64,000 nucleotides of DNA from Sphingomonadaceae bacterium (lineage in GTDB: Bacteria > Pseudomonadota > Alphaproteobacteria > Sphingomonadales > Sphingomonadaceae): positions 1 through 64,000 of the forward strand of contig JASBUR010000038.1 in the NCBI GenBank assembly GCA_030147805.1, read 5' to 3'. Positions within the stretch are counted from its first letter, which is position 1. Each line of letters starts with the position of its first letter. The notes beneath the pieces are model-generated. The model saw only the letters and a list, made by a program, of their open reading frames with translations, made no database searches and was not told the DNA's origin. The position numbers and the translations under genes are program-made. Of the stretch, positions 8,667-17,162 are shown in pieces.

Positions 8667-8695
8667 TTGACGGCAAGTTGCAAGCTTGCTATCTT
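8667..8695 (+). promoter_or_regulatory. Sigma70-like promoter TTGACG-N17-TATCTT
   Basis: The -35 candidate is TTGACG at 8667-8672 and the -10 candidate is TATCTT at 8690-8695, with a 17-bp spacer that includes the palindrome GCAAGCTTGC (8680-8689). It starts directly after the receptor stop and reads towards the amidohydrolase gene at 8723. Confidence 0.5.
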
Positions 8696-8707
8696 ATATA
8701 AGTTAGA
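8694..8707 (+). promoter_or_regulatory. AT-rich element TTATATAAGTTAGA overlapping the promoter
   Basis: This copy of the shared element overlaps the predicted -10 box and transcription start of the promoter at 8667-8695. That position would suit a repressor operator. Confidence 0.4.
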
Positions 8708-8722
8708 TTGAGGGAGTTCATC

Positions 8723-9871
8723 ATGCCGCTAGGAAGTACCCGCCTGATCTCGGCTGACAGCCATTTCAACGAGCCGGGCGACCTCTTCACCAAGCGCGTT
8801 CCGGCCAAGTTCAAGGACCGCGCACCGTATCTGAAGAAGTTCGAGGAAGGTGACGGCTGGATTTTCGAAGGGCTGCCCGAGCCGCGCAACTTCGGCTGGA
8901 ATGCCTGCGCCGGTCTCGAGCCGTCGCAGATGAAGGCCTGGATGCACTTCGAGGACATGCGCAAGGGCGGCTGGGATCCGGCGGCACGTATCATCGAGCA
9001 GGACCTCGACGGCGTCACCGCCGAGGTGATGTATCCGACTCCGTCGGTGCAGGCGGCGATGGCGCTGGTCGAAGACGAGGAATTCCACCTCGCGCTCGTC
9101 CGGGCCTATAACGACTGGGTCAGCGAATATGTCGCGTACGACCCGTCGCGCTTCTGCGGCCTGGTGCTGCTGCCCAACCGCGGCGGCGCCAAGCTGGCGG
9201 TCGAAGAGATGAATCGCGTGCTCGGCCGTCCCGGGATGCGTGCGGTGATGTCGCAGGCCTATCCGAACGGCTCAGCCGTGATGAGCCCCGAGGAAGACTA
9301 TCTCTGGGCGGCGATCCACGAGCGCGACGTTTCGTACAACATCCACGTCGCGCTCGGCATCTACAAGCCGAGCCCGCACAAGGCGAAGCTGCCCGGCTAC
9401 GGCCGCTTCTTCGATGCGCCGAACCGCTGCATCGAGTTCATCTTCAACGGCGTGTTCGATCGCTTCCCGAACCTGAAGGTGGCGTTCGCCGAGGTCGACT
9501 TCGGCTGGGTGCCCTACGTCAAGGAGCAGATCGACAACAACTATCAGCGCCTCGAGAAGGTCAACCACTTCGGCCTGCAGCGGATGCCCAGCGAGTATAT
9601 CGATGAGCATTTCTACTTCGGCTACATGACCGACTCGTTCGGGCTGAACAATCTCGAGTTCATGAACCCCGACCGGGTCATGTGGTCGACCGACTATCCG
9701 CACATCAGCGCCGACTATCCGCACTCGTGGCGGACGATCCAGGCGTCGATGTCGGGCGTCCCGGGCCCGGTGAAGGCGAAGATCCTGCACGAGACCGCGG
9801 CGAAGCTGTACGGCTTCGACACCGAGGCCGCGACGGGCGCCAAGAAGCCGCCGGTCGCCGTCGCCGCCTGA
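8723..9871 (+). CDS. Amidohydrolase-2 family metal-dependent hydrolase
   Basis: A 382-residue protein of the PF04909 family, which includes ACMSD-type decarboxylases and ring-cleavage hydrolases. It has an N-terminal metal segment ISADSHFNEP, then AEVMYPTP, the histidine in YNIHVALGIY, VAFAEVDFGWVPY, and the catalytic aspartate in MWSTDYPH near residue 325. Family members hydrolyse C-C or C-N bonds or decarboxylate, and the substrate here cannot be read from sequence. The ATG follows AGGGAG at 8711-8716. A strong intrinsic terminator follows, so the gene is probably transcribed alone. Confidence 0.9.
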   Translation: MPLGSTRLISADSHFNEPGDLFTKRVPAKFKDRAPYLKKFEEGDGWIFEGLPEPRNFGWNACAGLEPSQMKAWMHFEDMRKGGWDPAARIIEQDLDGVTAEVMYPTPSVQAAMALVEDEEFHLALVRAYNDWVSEYVAYDPSRFCGLVLLPNRGGAKLAVEEMNRVLGRPGMRAVMSQAYPNGSAVMSPEEDYLWAAIHERDVSYNIHVALGIYKPSPHKAKLPGYGRFFDAPNRCIEFIFNGVFDRFPNLKVAFAEVDFGWVPYVKEQIDNNYQRLEKVNHFGLQRMPSEYIDEHFYFGYMTDSFGLNNLEFMNPDRVMWSTDYPHISADYPHSWRTIQASMSGVPGPVKAKILHETAAKLYGFDTEAATGAKKPPVAVAA

Positions 9872-9897
9872 TCGTTCCGAATGTAACTCTCCCCAAT

Positions 9898-9932
9898 GCG
9901 CCGACGGGTCACCCCGTCGGCGCTCTTTTTTT
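9898..9932 (+). terminator. Rho-independent terminator after amidohydrolase gene
   Basis: Stem GCGCCGACGG (9898-9907) pairs with 9914-9923 around a six-base loop. The run TTTTTTT follows at 9926-9932. Confidence 0.9.
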
Positions 9933-9947
9933 GACGGATCCGTACCG

Positions 9948-10268
9948 ATGCTCCAGCTCGAGTCCCGCCGCTTCGACGATACGCGCGTCGGCCAGGCCCT
10001 GCCGGCGACGCCGGCTGCCCGGCTCGGCGACGCCGGCCGGTGGCCGACGCTCGCCGAAAGCTATGTGCGCGCCTGGGCCGGCCGCGGCGCGTTGATCGCG
10101 CAGCACAGCAGCACCTCCCCCGAACCCGTCGCCGACGAAATCGACGAGATCATCGGGTCGGTCTACGCCCGCCATCTCGACGACAGCCAGAATGTCGACG
10201 TCCGCGTCGTCGGCCGTACGCGTTCGGGCGCGCGCCTCATCGACATCGTCCGCGTTCGGCTGGGCTGA
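9948..10268 (+). CDS. Small protein of unknown function
   Basis: A 106-residue open frame just behind the terminator and five bases ahead of the SDR start, so the pair may be translated together. I do not recognise the family. The central segment LAESYVRAWAGRGALIAQHSST looks helical, and the tail VDVRVVGRTRSGARLIDIVRVRLG looks like beta strands. No cysteine, signal peptide or membrane helix is visible. Real coding is supported by position and codon-like composition only. Confidence 0.5.
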   Translation: MLQLESRRFDDTRVGQALPATPAARLGDAGRWPTLAESYVRAWAGRGALIAQHSSTSPEPVADEIDEIIGSVYARHLDDSQNVDVRVVGRTRSGARLIDIVRVRLG

Positions 10269-10273
10269 TCGCG

Positions 10274-11023
10274 GTGCGCGGGCTCGGCGACCTCTGCGCG
10301 CTTGGCGGGCAGCGCGCCATCGTGACGGGCGCCGCCACGGGCATCGGTGAAGCCGTGGCGCGCCGCTTTGCCGACGCCGGCGCCGACCTGCTGCTCATCG
10401 ATCGCGACGAAACGCTCCTGGCCGCGGTCGCGGGTAGCCTCGGCGCACGCGCGCACGCCGCCGACGTGACCGACTGGGACATGGCGGAGCGCGTCGCCGC
10501 GTCGATCGACGCCGACATCCTCGTCAACTGCGCCGGCCTCTATCCCTCGGGCCCGCTGCTCGAGCTCGACGAATCGCACTGGGACCGGCTGCTCGACGTC
10601 AATCTCAAGGCGACGATGCGCATGACGCAGGCGGTCGGGCGCGGCATGGTCGACCGTGGACGCGGCGCGATCGTCAACATCGCCTCGGTGCAGGCCTTCC
10701 GCCCCACGGCGGGCAAGGCGGCCTATGCCGCGTCCAAGGCCGGCGTGATCGCCCTCACCCAGGTCAGCGCGATCGAGCTGGCGCCGGCGGTGCGCGTCAA
10801 CGCCGTCACGCCCGGGCCGATCATGACCGATGCGGTCAAGGCCGCCGTCGCGCGCGCCGGCGGCAGCGCGCCGCTCACCGCGCGGCGGATCTCGCAGGTA
10901 CCGCTCGGCCGCCTCGGCGAGCCCGACGAGGTGGCGCGCGTGGTCCAGTTCCTCGCCAGTCCTGCCGCAGCCTTCGTCACCGGCGCCGCCTGGACGATCG
11001 ACGGCGGCGCGCTGCTCGGCTGA
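10274..11023 (+). CDS. Short-chain dehydrogenase/reductase
   Basis: A 249-residue classical SDR. It has the cofactor motif TGAATGIGE near residue 20, NCAGLYPSG as the NNAG equivalent, a serine in NIASVQAF and the catalytic YAASK. A C-terminal FVTGAAWTIDGG completes the fold. The aspartate in LLLIDRDE suggests preference for NAD(H). The GTG start at 10274 is the only sensible start behind the preceding stop. The role is probably oxidation or reduction of a hydroxyl or keto intermediate of the local pathway. Confidence 0.9.
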   Translation: MRGLGDLCALGGQRAIVTGAATGIGEAVARRFADAGADLLLIDRDETLLAAVAGSLGARAHAADVTDWDMAERVAASIDADILVNCAGLYPSGPLLELDESHWDRLLDVNLKATMRMTQAVGRGMVDRGRGAIVNIASVQAFRPTAGKAAYAASKAGVIALTQVSAIELAPAVRVNAVTPGPIMTDAVKAAVARAGGSAPLTARRISQVPLGRLGEPDEVARVVQFLASPAAAFVTGAAWTIDGGALLG

Positions 11024-11123
11024 TCGCCCGGCCGCCCGCGCGGCGCCAAGACACGCACTCCTCCCTCCCCGTCCAGCTTGCGCGACGACGGCGTCGCGCT
11101 GCCGCGTGGACCGCGGCGGACGG

Positions 11124-11161
11124 GGCGAAGGCGGGTGGCGCCCCCGCCACCCGCCTTCGCC
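11124..11161. terminator. Perfect 17-bp hairpin between convergent genes
   Basis: Arms 11124-11140 and 11145-11161 are perfect complements around a CCCC loop, between the stops of the SDR and the convergent MFS gene. There is no T-tract on either side, so termination is inferred from position and stability. Confidence 0.5.
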
Positions 11162-11192
11162 GTTGCCGATCGCTCCCGACGGAGGTCGGCGG

Positions 11193-12428
11193 CTAGATCA
11201 CCGTGTTGCGGTTGCGCGACGCGAAGATCCATAGCGTCATCACGCCCGCCCCGATCACCAGGAAGCTTCCGACGAAAACGAAGGTGCCGTGGATCCCGAA
11301 GTTGACGCGCAACGGCGCGGTCAGGATCGGGTTGAGGAAGTGGCCGAGGAACAGCGAACTCGATAGCAGCCCCATCGCCTGGCTGCGCTGCTGCGGCGTT
11401 ACGCGGTCGAGCAGCCGGTTCTGGAAGAACGGCATGTTCCAGCCCGCGCCGCTGCCTTCGACGATGATGAAGATCAGGATCATCGTATAGGTGGTGGCGT
11501 TGCCGACGCCGATGAAACCGAGGCCCATCAGCGTCGCCGCGAACACCAAGGTCATGCGCTGCGCCTTGCCATAGACGAAGGCGAAGGCGCCGGCGGCCAT
11601 GATCGAGATGAAGGCGCTGAGCGCCGGCACGCGCGAGATGAGCACGGCGTCGGTGATGCCGATCTCCTTCAGCAGGAACGGCATCTGGAACGACGGCATG
11701 GTGTGCGCCATCGAGAACAGCAGCGACAGCAGGTAGATCGGCCACAGCTGCCACACCGAGAATTTCTCGCTCGACGCCATCTGGCGCGCGGCGGGGATCG
11801 GCCGGTCGAAGGCGATGACGCTGAGGACCAGCATCACCACGGGCACGAGGAACATCCAGGCCGGCGACCGCCAGCCGAAATTCTGCACCATCCAGCCGGC
11901 GAGCAACATCGTCGACACGGTGCCGGTGGACGAGATCGCCTGACGGAAACCGATCAAGCGCGAGCGGGTCTTTCCGGCAAACTCGGCGGCGAGGATCGTC
12001 GTCAGCGCGATGTCGACGGTGACCACCGAAGCGCCGAGCAGGAAGCGGCTGATCAGCAGGATGATGAAATTGTCGAGAAACAGCTGCGACAGGCCGGTGA
12101 TGGCGCACAGGCCGAGGCCGGCGAACAGCGAGCGCCGGAGCCCGCCGCGCGCGACGATCCAGCCGGCGAACAGCCCGGCGACAGCCATGCCCGCCGGCGC
12201 CATCGTGACGACGAACTGCGCGCCGAGCACCGCGTCGCCCTTGCCGCCAAAATGCTCGGCGATCTTCTGCAGCGCCGGCACCACGGTGGTGAAGGCCAGC
12301 GTCGTCTTGATCCCGCCGGTGAGCAGGATGAACATGATGAGCCAGCGCCGCCACCGCGGCCGCGTGTCGGGCGCATCGGGATCGACATCGGCAACGACGT
12401 CGTCGGCTATCAGACTGATCCCGGCCAT
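11193..12428 (-). CDS. Major facilitator superfamily transporter
   Basis: A 411-residue integral inner-membrane carrier with about 12 hydrophobic segments. Visible ones include WLIMFILLTGGIKTTLAF at the start, MAVAGLFAGWIV, LLISRFLLGASVVTVDIALTTI, MLILIFIIVEGSGAGW and FVFVGSFLVIGAGVMTLWIF near the end. The loop AEFAGKTRSRLIGFRQA is typical of the loop between helices 4 and 5. It would move a small organic substrate or a product of the nearby catabolic genes. The start follows GGGGAG. It is transcribed towards the SDR gene and away from the FMN reductase gene. Confidence 0.9.
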   Translation of the reverse strand: MAGISLIADDVVADVDPDAPDTRPRWRRWLIMFILLTGGIKTTLAFTTVVPALQKIAEHFGGKGDAVLGAQFVVTMAPAGMAVAGLFAGWIVARGGLRRSLFAGLGLCAITGLSQLFLDNFIILLISRFLLGASVVTVDIALTTILAAEFAGKTRSRLIGFRQAISSTGTVSTMLLAGWMVQNFGWRSPAWMFLVPVVMLVLSVIAFDRPIPAARQMASSEKFSVWQLWPIYLLSLLFSMAHTMPSFQMPFLLKEIGITDAVLISRVPALSAFISIMAAGAFAFVYGKAQRMTLVFAATLMGLGFIGVGNATTYTMILIFIIVEGSGAGWNMPFFQNRLLDRVTPQQRSQAMGLLSSSLFLGHFLNPILTAPLRVNFGIHGTFVFVGSFLVIGAGVMTLWIFASRNRNTVI

Positions 12429-12536
12429 ATCTTCTCCCCGGTGACGGCGCTGTGGCCGTTGCCTGCCGCGGCGTTATCCCGCCGCCTGTTCAAGCCATGA
12501 TTAGAAGGCGGCGACGCCGCCGGCATCAAAAGCCAC

Positions 12537-13151
12537 TCACTCCGCAAGTGCGGCCGGCGCGCCGCCGGCCGCGGCCAGCGCACGGCTCTGCCAGGCGAAC
12601 CGCATGATCTGTTCGGCCATCAGCGCCGACTGGTCGGCGAGCTTGGGATCGATCCACCTGCCCTCGTCGTCGAAGGCCGGCTCGGCGGTGTTGACGGTCA
12701 GCCCGATCGGCGTGTTCCAGCCGCGGAGCGCATGGACGATGGCACGAAGCCCGGTCAGCGCCGAGCCGGCGCCTTGCCAACCCGCACCGGTGCCGATGCA
12801 ACCGACGGCACGACCGTCGAGGTAGCAGCGGGAGTCGCTGCGCAGGTCCTCGGTATAATCGAGGACGTTCTTGACCAGCCCGGATACGCCACCGTGATAG
12901 CCCGGCGAGCCGATGATCACGCCATCGGCTTCGCGCAGCGCCTCGAGCAGACGCACCGTGCGCTCGCAGCGATCGGCGATGCCGGGCTGGTACATCGGCA
13001 GATCGATGTCGGCGCCACTGAACAACAGCCCGCTCGCGCCCAGCGCTTCGGCGGCGTTGAGCACCTGGCGCAACGCCTTCTCGGTCGACGAATTCGGCCG
13101 CGTCGTGCCGCCGACGGCGACGATTTTCACCACGGGAGAAGCAGTCCCCAT
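12537..13151 (-). CDS. NADPH-dependent FMN reductase
   Basis: A 204-residue flavodoxin-like protein of the SsuE/ArsH type. IVAVGGTTRPNSSTEKAL binds the flavin phosphate, followed by DGVIIGSPGYHGGVSGLVKNVLDY, the classic FMN loop. It would reduce FMN for a partner monooxygenase; the luciferase-like gene at 28085 is a possible client. The start at 13151 is chosen because GAGGTGA stands eight bases upstream. A longer frame from 13196 would run through a palindrome. Confidence 0.88.
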   Translation of the reverse strand: MGTASPVVKIVAVGGTTRPNSSTEKALRQVLNAAEALGASGLLFSGADIDLPMYQPGIADRCERTVRLLEALREADGVIIGSPGYHGGVSGLVKNVLDYTEDLRSDSRCYLDGRAVGCIGTGAGWQGAGSALTGLRAIVHALRGWNTPIGLTVNTAEPAFDDEGRWIDPKLADQSALMAEQIMRFAWQSRALAAAGGAPAALAE

Positions 13152-13160
13152 ATTCACCTC

Positions 13161-13174
13161 ATCCTTTAAAGGAT
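13161..13174. promoter_or_regulatory. 14-bp perfect palindrome ATCCTTTAAAGGAT
   Basis: It lies 10 to 23 bases upstream of the FMN reductase start codon, next to its ribosome-binding site. It could be an operator or part of a -10 region. Confidence 0.35.
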
Positions 13175-13328
13175 AGGCGATCGGTCGGGGCCTCACAATC
13201 GACCGGAGGCCGGTCGCGGACGCTCAATCGCGATCAGCGCGATGCCGAAAGAATATCGGCATCGCGCCCGCTTAACGAAGGAAATCAGCGCCTTTGCGAC
13301 GGGACTGCTCGGGTTGACGCTCCCCAAG

Positions 13329-13342
13329 TTATAAAAGATAGT
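13329..13342 (+). promoter_or_regulatory. AT-rich element TTATAAAAGATAGT upstream of the ipdA operon
   Basis: This copy of the shared element follows a -35-like TTGACG at 13314-13319. GATAGT (13337-13342), 17 bp further on, could serve as a weak -10. The site lies about 160 bp before the ipdA start and is the candidate control point of the large operon. Confidence 0.45.
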
Positions 13343-13503
13343 CACAACGAACCGCGGCGGACACGCCACGGGCTATGCGGCTGTCGAAAATCGGTTTTCG
13401 ACCGCGCCGCCCCTGCCCATTCCGACTTGCGGACGATAGACTGGGGGAGTTGAGTGAGCAGCCTTCGGGTGCACGCCTCGACCCATTTTGTGGGGAGCGC
13501 GTC

Positions 13504-14376
13504 ATGATCGACAAGCGAGTTTCACTGGAAGAGGCGGTCGCGGGCCTGTCGTCGGGAATGACGATCGGTATCGGCGGCTGGGCGACGCGTCGCAAGCCGA
13601 TGGCGCTGGCCCGCGCGATCGCGCGATCGTCGCTGACCGACCTGACGGTGGTGGCCTATGGCGGCCCCGAAATCGGGCTGCTGGCGGCAACGGGCAAGCT
13701 GAAGAAGCTGATCTTCGGCTTCGTCTCGATGGACCATTTCCCGCTTGAGCCGCATTTCCGCGCGGCGCGGCAGGCGGGCACGCTCGAGGTGCTCGAGCTC
13801 GACGAAGGGCTGGTGCACTGGGGCTTGCGCGCCGCGGCGATGCGCATGCCCTTCCTGCCCTCGCGCATCGGCATCGGCACGTCGATCGTCGAGCAGCCGG
13901 GGCTGAAGATGGTGCGCTCGCCCTATGACGATGGCGAGCAGTTCCTGGCGATGCCGGCGCTCAAGCTCGACGCCGCGATCGTCCACGTCAACCGGGCGGA
14001 CAAGGCGGGCAATTGCACCATCCTCGCCACCGACCCGTTCTTCGACGAGTTAATGGCGCGGGCCGCCGACAAGGTCATCGTTCAGGCCGAGCAGATCGTC
14101 GAGACCGAGGCGCTGGGCTTTCCCGAGCAGCTGCGCTTTCAGCCGTTCGAGCGCAGCGTCGTCAGCCAGGTGGTGCATGCGCCCTACGGCGCCCACCCGA
14201 CCGCGGGCGGTTTCGACTATGGCATCGATCTGGCGCATCTGAAGGCCTATTCGGCCTCGGCCGGCGACGGCTGGGATGACTATCGCACCCGCTACGTCGA
14301 GGTCTCGCCCGACGCCTATCTCGACGCCGTCGGCGGCGCGGACCATGTCCGCTCGCTCCAGCCTGCGATCTACTAG
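13504..14376 (+). CDS. ipdA: IpdA-like subunit alpha of COCHEA-CoA hydrolase (CoA-transferase family)
   Basis: A 290-residue CoA-transferase-family alpha subunit. The N-terminal stretch SGMTIGIGGWATRRKPMA, then AIARSSLTDLTVVAYGGPEIGLL and FGFVSMD, closely follows actinobacterial IpdA rather than glutaconate or acetate CoA-transferases. IpdAB is a hydrolase that opens ring C of the steroid-derived COCHEA-CoA. IpdB follows 11 bp downstream and ipdC and echA20 homologues lie within 4 kb, which supports the assignment. The start at 13504 follows GGGGAG. This is the first gene of a long co-directional operon. Confidence 0.85.
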   Translation: MIDKRVSLEEAVAGLSSGMTIGIGGWATRRKPMALARAIARSSLTDLTVVAYGGPEIGLLAATGKLKKLIFGFVSMDHFPLEPHFRAARQAGTLEVLELDEGLVHWGLRAAAMRMPFLPSRIGIGTSIVEQPGLKMVRSPYDDGEQFLAMPALKLDAAIVHVNRADKAGNCTILATDPFFDELMARAADKVIVQAEQIVETEALGFPEQLRFQPFERSVVSQVVHAPYGAHPTAGGFDYGIDLAHLKAYSASAGDGWDDYRTRYVEVSPDAYLDAVGGADHVRSLQPAIY

Positions 14377-14387
14377 GGGGCGGCGCC

Positions 14388-15185
14388 ATGACCGACACCA
14401 GCTACAGCCTTGCCGACCTCTGCATCGCCGCCGCCGCCGAAGCGTGGCGCCATGACGGCGAGATCCTCGCCACCGGCATCACGCTGCTGCCGCGCCTCGC
14501 CGCCGGCCTCGCCAAGCTCAGCATCAACCCCGCGCTGATGATGACCGACGGCGAGAACGCCTTCGTCGCCGAACCGGTGCCGGTCGGCCCGCGCGGCGAC
14601 TACAAGGTCAAGGTCGAAGGCTGGGCGCCCTATGCGCGCACCTTCGACAATCTGTGGAGCGGCAAGCGCCACGCCTTCGTCGCGCCGGTGCAGATCGACC
14701 GTTTCGGCCAGACCAACATCAGCGTCATTGGCGACCATGCGAGGCCGAAGGCGCAGATGCTCGGCGCGCGCGGCTTCCCCGGCAACTCGATCCACCACCA
14801 GAACAGCTTCTTCTTCCCCAGTCACGGCAAGCGCAGCTTCGTGGCGGGCGAGGTCGATTACGTCTGCACCGCCGGCTATAATCCGGCGCGCTGGGCCGAT
14901 GGCCGCAAGCCGCTGGGGCTCGACCTCAGGATGATCGTTACCGATCTGTGCGTGATGGACTTCGGCGGCCCCGACCATGCGATCCGGCTGGTCTCGCTGC
15001 ACCCCGGCATCAGCGTCGAACAGGTGCGCGACGCCACCGGCTTCGACATCGTCGTCGAGGGCGAGCCGCCGCTCACCCCGGCGCCGACCGCCGCGCAGCT
15101 CGAGCTGATCGCCTGGCTCGATCCGCACGGCCAGCGCAAGAGCGTGTTCGCGGGCGACCCGCCCGGCGACAGGAGGCAGGCATGA
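14388..15185 (+). CDS. ipdB: IpdB-like subunit beta of COCHEA-CoA hydrolase
   Basis: A 265-residue partner of IpdA. It has the CoA-transferase beta fold, with MMTDGENAF at the position of the ENG motif, VQIDRFGQTNISVIG, and FPGNSIHHQNSFFF. The pair forms a heteromer in which the active site lies at the subunit interface. In the known pathway it hydrolyses the remaining carbocycle after EchA20 has opened ring D. The stop overlaps the next start by ATGA, which indicates translational coupling. Assignment rests on the partner, length and local synteny. Confidence 0.84.
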   Translation: MTDTSYSLADLCIAAAAEAWRHDGEILATGITLLPRLAAGLAKLSINPALMMTDGENAFVAEPVPVGPRGDYKVKVEGWAPYARTFDNLWSGKRHAFVAPVQIDRFGQTNISVIGDHARPKAQMLGARGFPGNSIHHQNSFFFPSHGKRSFVAGEVDYVCTAGYNPARWADGRKPLGLDLRMIVTDLCVMDFGGPDHAIRLVSLHPGISVEQVRDATGFDIVVEGEPPLTPAPTAAQLELIAWLDPHGQRKSVFAGDPPGDRRQA

Positions 15186-16081
15186 CCGACAAGCTCGTCG
15201 AGCCCAAGCAGGTCGACATCACCTACGAGACCGACGAGCCGGTGCTCTACCGCGCCGAAGGCCCCGTCGCCTGGGTGACGATGAACCGGCCGGGCTTCAA
15301 CAACGCCCAGAACAGCCAGATGACCTATGCGCTCGACGACGCCTTCCGGCGCGCGGTCGACGACGACAGCATCAAGGCGATCGTGCTCGCCGGCAACGGC
15401 AAGCATTTTTCGGCCGGCCACGACATCGGCACGCCGGGACGCGACCTGCACAAGAGCTTCGAGCGCAAGCTGCTGTGGCCCGACCACGTCAACAAGCCGG
15501 GCGCCGAGCTGCTCTATACGCGCGAGCAGGAGGTCTACATCGGCATGTGCCGGCGCTGGCGCGACATGCCCAAGCCGACCGTCGCCAGCATCCAGGGCGC
15601 CTGCATCGCCGGCGGCCTCATGCTCGCCTGGGTCTGCGATCTGATCGTCGCCTCCGAAGACGCCTTCTTCCAGGACCCGGTCGTGCGGATGGGCATTCCC
15701 GGCGTCGAATATTTCGCGCACGGCTTCGAGCTGCCGCCGCGCGTTGCCAAGGAATTCCTGCTGCTGGGCGAGCGCATGCCCGCGGCCCGGGCGTATAATT
15801 TCGGCATGGTCAACAGCGTCGTGCCGCGCGACGGTCTCGAAGAAGAGACCCGCCGCATCGCCAACAAGCTTGCCGAAATGCCGCGGCTTGGGCTCTCGCT
15901 CACCAAGCAGGCGATCAACCATGTCGAGGATCTGCGCGGCAAGCGCACTGCGATGGACGCGGTCTTCCACATGCACCATTTCGCCCACGCGCAGAACGAC
16001 CTCGTCTCGGGCGACAGTCTCGCCGGGCTGACCGGTAAGTCGATGGCGTCGGCCAACAAGAAGAGTGCCGGCGACAGCTGA
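15182..16081 (+). CDS. Enoyl-CoA hydratase/isomerase (crotonase) family protein
   Basis: A 299-residue crotonase, longer than the usual 255-270. Oxyanion-hole segments are GKHFSAGHDIGTPG and IQGACIAGGLMLAWVCDLIVAS, and an insert between them (DLHKSFERKLLWPDHVNKPGA) explains the length. FQDPVVRMGIPGVEY gives the second catalytic region, where the usual Glu is not obvious. The C-terminus carries the trimerisation helices. It sits between ipdB and ipdC, so it probably hydrates or isomerises a ring-derived enoyl-CoA; the exact step is unknown. Confidence 0.88.
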   Translation: MTDKLVEPKQVDITYETDEPVLYRAEGPVAWVTMNRPGFNNAQNSQMTYALDDAFRRAVDDDSIKAIVLAGNGKHFSAGHDIGTPGRDLHKSFERKLLWPDHVNKPGAELLYTREQEVYIGMCRRWRDMPKPTVASIQGACIAGGLMLAWVCDLIVASEDAFFQDPVVRMGIPGVEYFAHGFELPPRVAKEFLLLGERMPAARAYNFGMVNSVVPRDGLEEETRRIANKLAEMPRLGLSLTKQAINHVEDLRGKRTAMDAVFHMHHFAHAQNDLVSGDSLAGLTGKSMASANKKSAGDS

Positions 16082-16082
16082 C

Positions 16083-17162
16083 ATGGCCGCGCTGCGCACC
16101 CTGCTCTGCGAGCGGCTCGGCTGCGACGCACCGGTGATCCAGACGGCGATGGGCTGGGTGGCGACACCGCCGCTCGTCGTCGCCTCGTCGGAAGCCGGCG
16201 CCTTCGGCTTCCTCGCCGCGGCGGTGATGAAGCCGGACGAGGTCAGATCGTCGATCGCCGCGGTGCGCGCAGGGACGACGCGCCCCTTCGGCGTCAACTT
16301 CCACATGTTCCAGCCGGGCGCGGCGGAGATCGTCGAGATCATCCTCGCCAACCGCGATCAGGTGCGCGCGGTGTCGTTCGGACGCGGGCCCGATGCGAAG
16401 ATGGTCGGCCGCTTCCGCGACGCCGGCATCCTGTGCATCCCGACCGTCGGCGCGGTGAAGCACGCGAAGAAGATGATCGAACTCGGCGTCGACATGGTCA
16501 CCGTGCAGGGCGGCGAAGGCGGCGGACATACCGGTTCGGTGCCGACGACGATTCTGCTGCCGCAGGTGCTCGATGCGGTGACGGTGCCGGTGGTGGCGGC
16601 CGGCGGCTTTGCCGACGGGCGCGGACTCGCCGCGGCGCTCGCCTTCGGTGCGGTCGGCATCGCGATGGGGACGCGCTTTCTGATGACCAAGGAAAGCCCG
16701 GTCCCGCCGGCGACCAAGGCGCGCTACCTCGCCGCCGGCACCGACGACATCGAGGTCACCGACAAGGTCGACGGGCTGCCGCAGCGGATGATCGTCAACG
16801 CGATGCTGCGCCGCATCGAGATGAGCGGCGGCGTCGCGCAATGGCTGCGCGCGGCGCGCGCGGGCCTCGTCATGAAGAAGCAGACCGGCGCCAGCTTCGG
16901 CGACCTGCTCAGGATGGCGCGCGGCATGACCAGCCATGGCGGACTGACGCTCGCGCAGGCGATGTCGGCCGCGGCCGTTCCCGCGCTCATCCAGCGCGCG
17001 GTCGTCGACGGCAAGCCCGACGAGGGACTGATGGCGACCGGCCTCGTCGCCGGCCGTCTCGCCGAACTGCCGAGCTGCGCCGAGCTGGTCCGCTCGATCG
17101 TCGCCGATGCCGAAGCCCGCCTGGCGTCGCTCGCTCCTCTTGCCCGGCCGGAGGCCGCCTGA
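16083..17162 (+). CDS. ipdC: IpdC-like FMN-dependent oxidoreductase (nitronate monooxygenase family)
   Basis: A 359-residue TIM-barrel flavoprotein of the nitronate monooxygenase/IpdC family: VIQTAMGWVATPPLVVASSEAGAFG at the start, the FMN-binding VVAAGGFADGRG, and GAVGIAMGTRFLMT. In actinobacteria IpdC forms a ring double bond in 5-OH-HIC-CoA before EchA20 acts. That role fits here because echA20 starts on the last base of this stop (TGATG). The ATG at 16083 is one base beyond the preceding stop. A true nitronate monooxygenase would not be expected in this operon. Confidence 0.83.
   Translation: MAALRTLLCERLGCDAPVIQTAMGWVATPPLVVASSEAGAFGFLAAAVMKPDEVRSSIAAVRAGTTRPFGVNFHMFQPGAAEIVEIILANRDQVRAVSFGRGPDAKMVGRFRDAGILCIPTVGAVKHAKKMIELGVDMVTVQGGEGGGHTGSVPTTILLPQVLDAVTVPVVAAGGFADGRGLAAALAFGAVGIAMGTRFLMTKESPVPPATKARYLAAGTDDIEVTDKVDGLPQRMIVNAMLRRIEMSGGVAQWLRAARAGLVMKKQTGASFGDLLRMARGMTSHGGLTLAQAMSAAAVPALIQRAVVDGKPDEGLMATGLVAGRLAELPSCAELVRSIVADAEARLASLAPLARPEAA

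Larger units (their letters stand above)
13152..13503. other. 352-bp divergent intergenic region before ipdA
   Basis: This region separates the FMN reductase gene from the ipdA operon. It holds the palindrome at 13161-13174, the shared AT-rich element at 13329-13342, and the ipdA ribosome site GGGGAG near 13493. No additional coding region is convincing in it. Confidence 0.6.

Noticed and set aside
6260-8683. Long minus-strand frame opposite the TonB-dependent receptor
   Set aside because: No domain or start signal is visible, and the composition mirrors the codon bias of the receptor gene.
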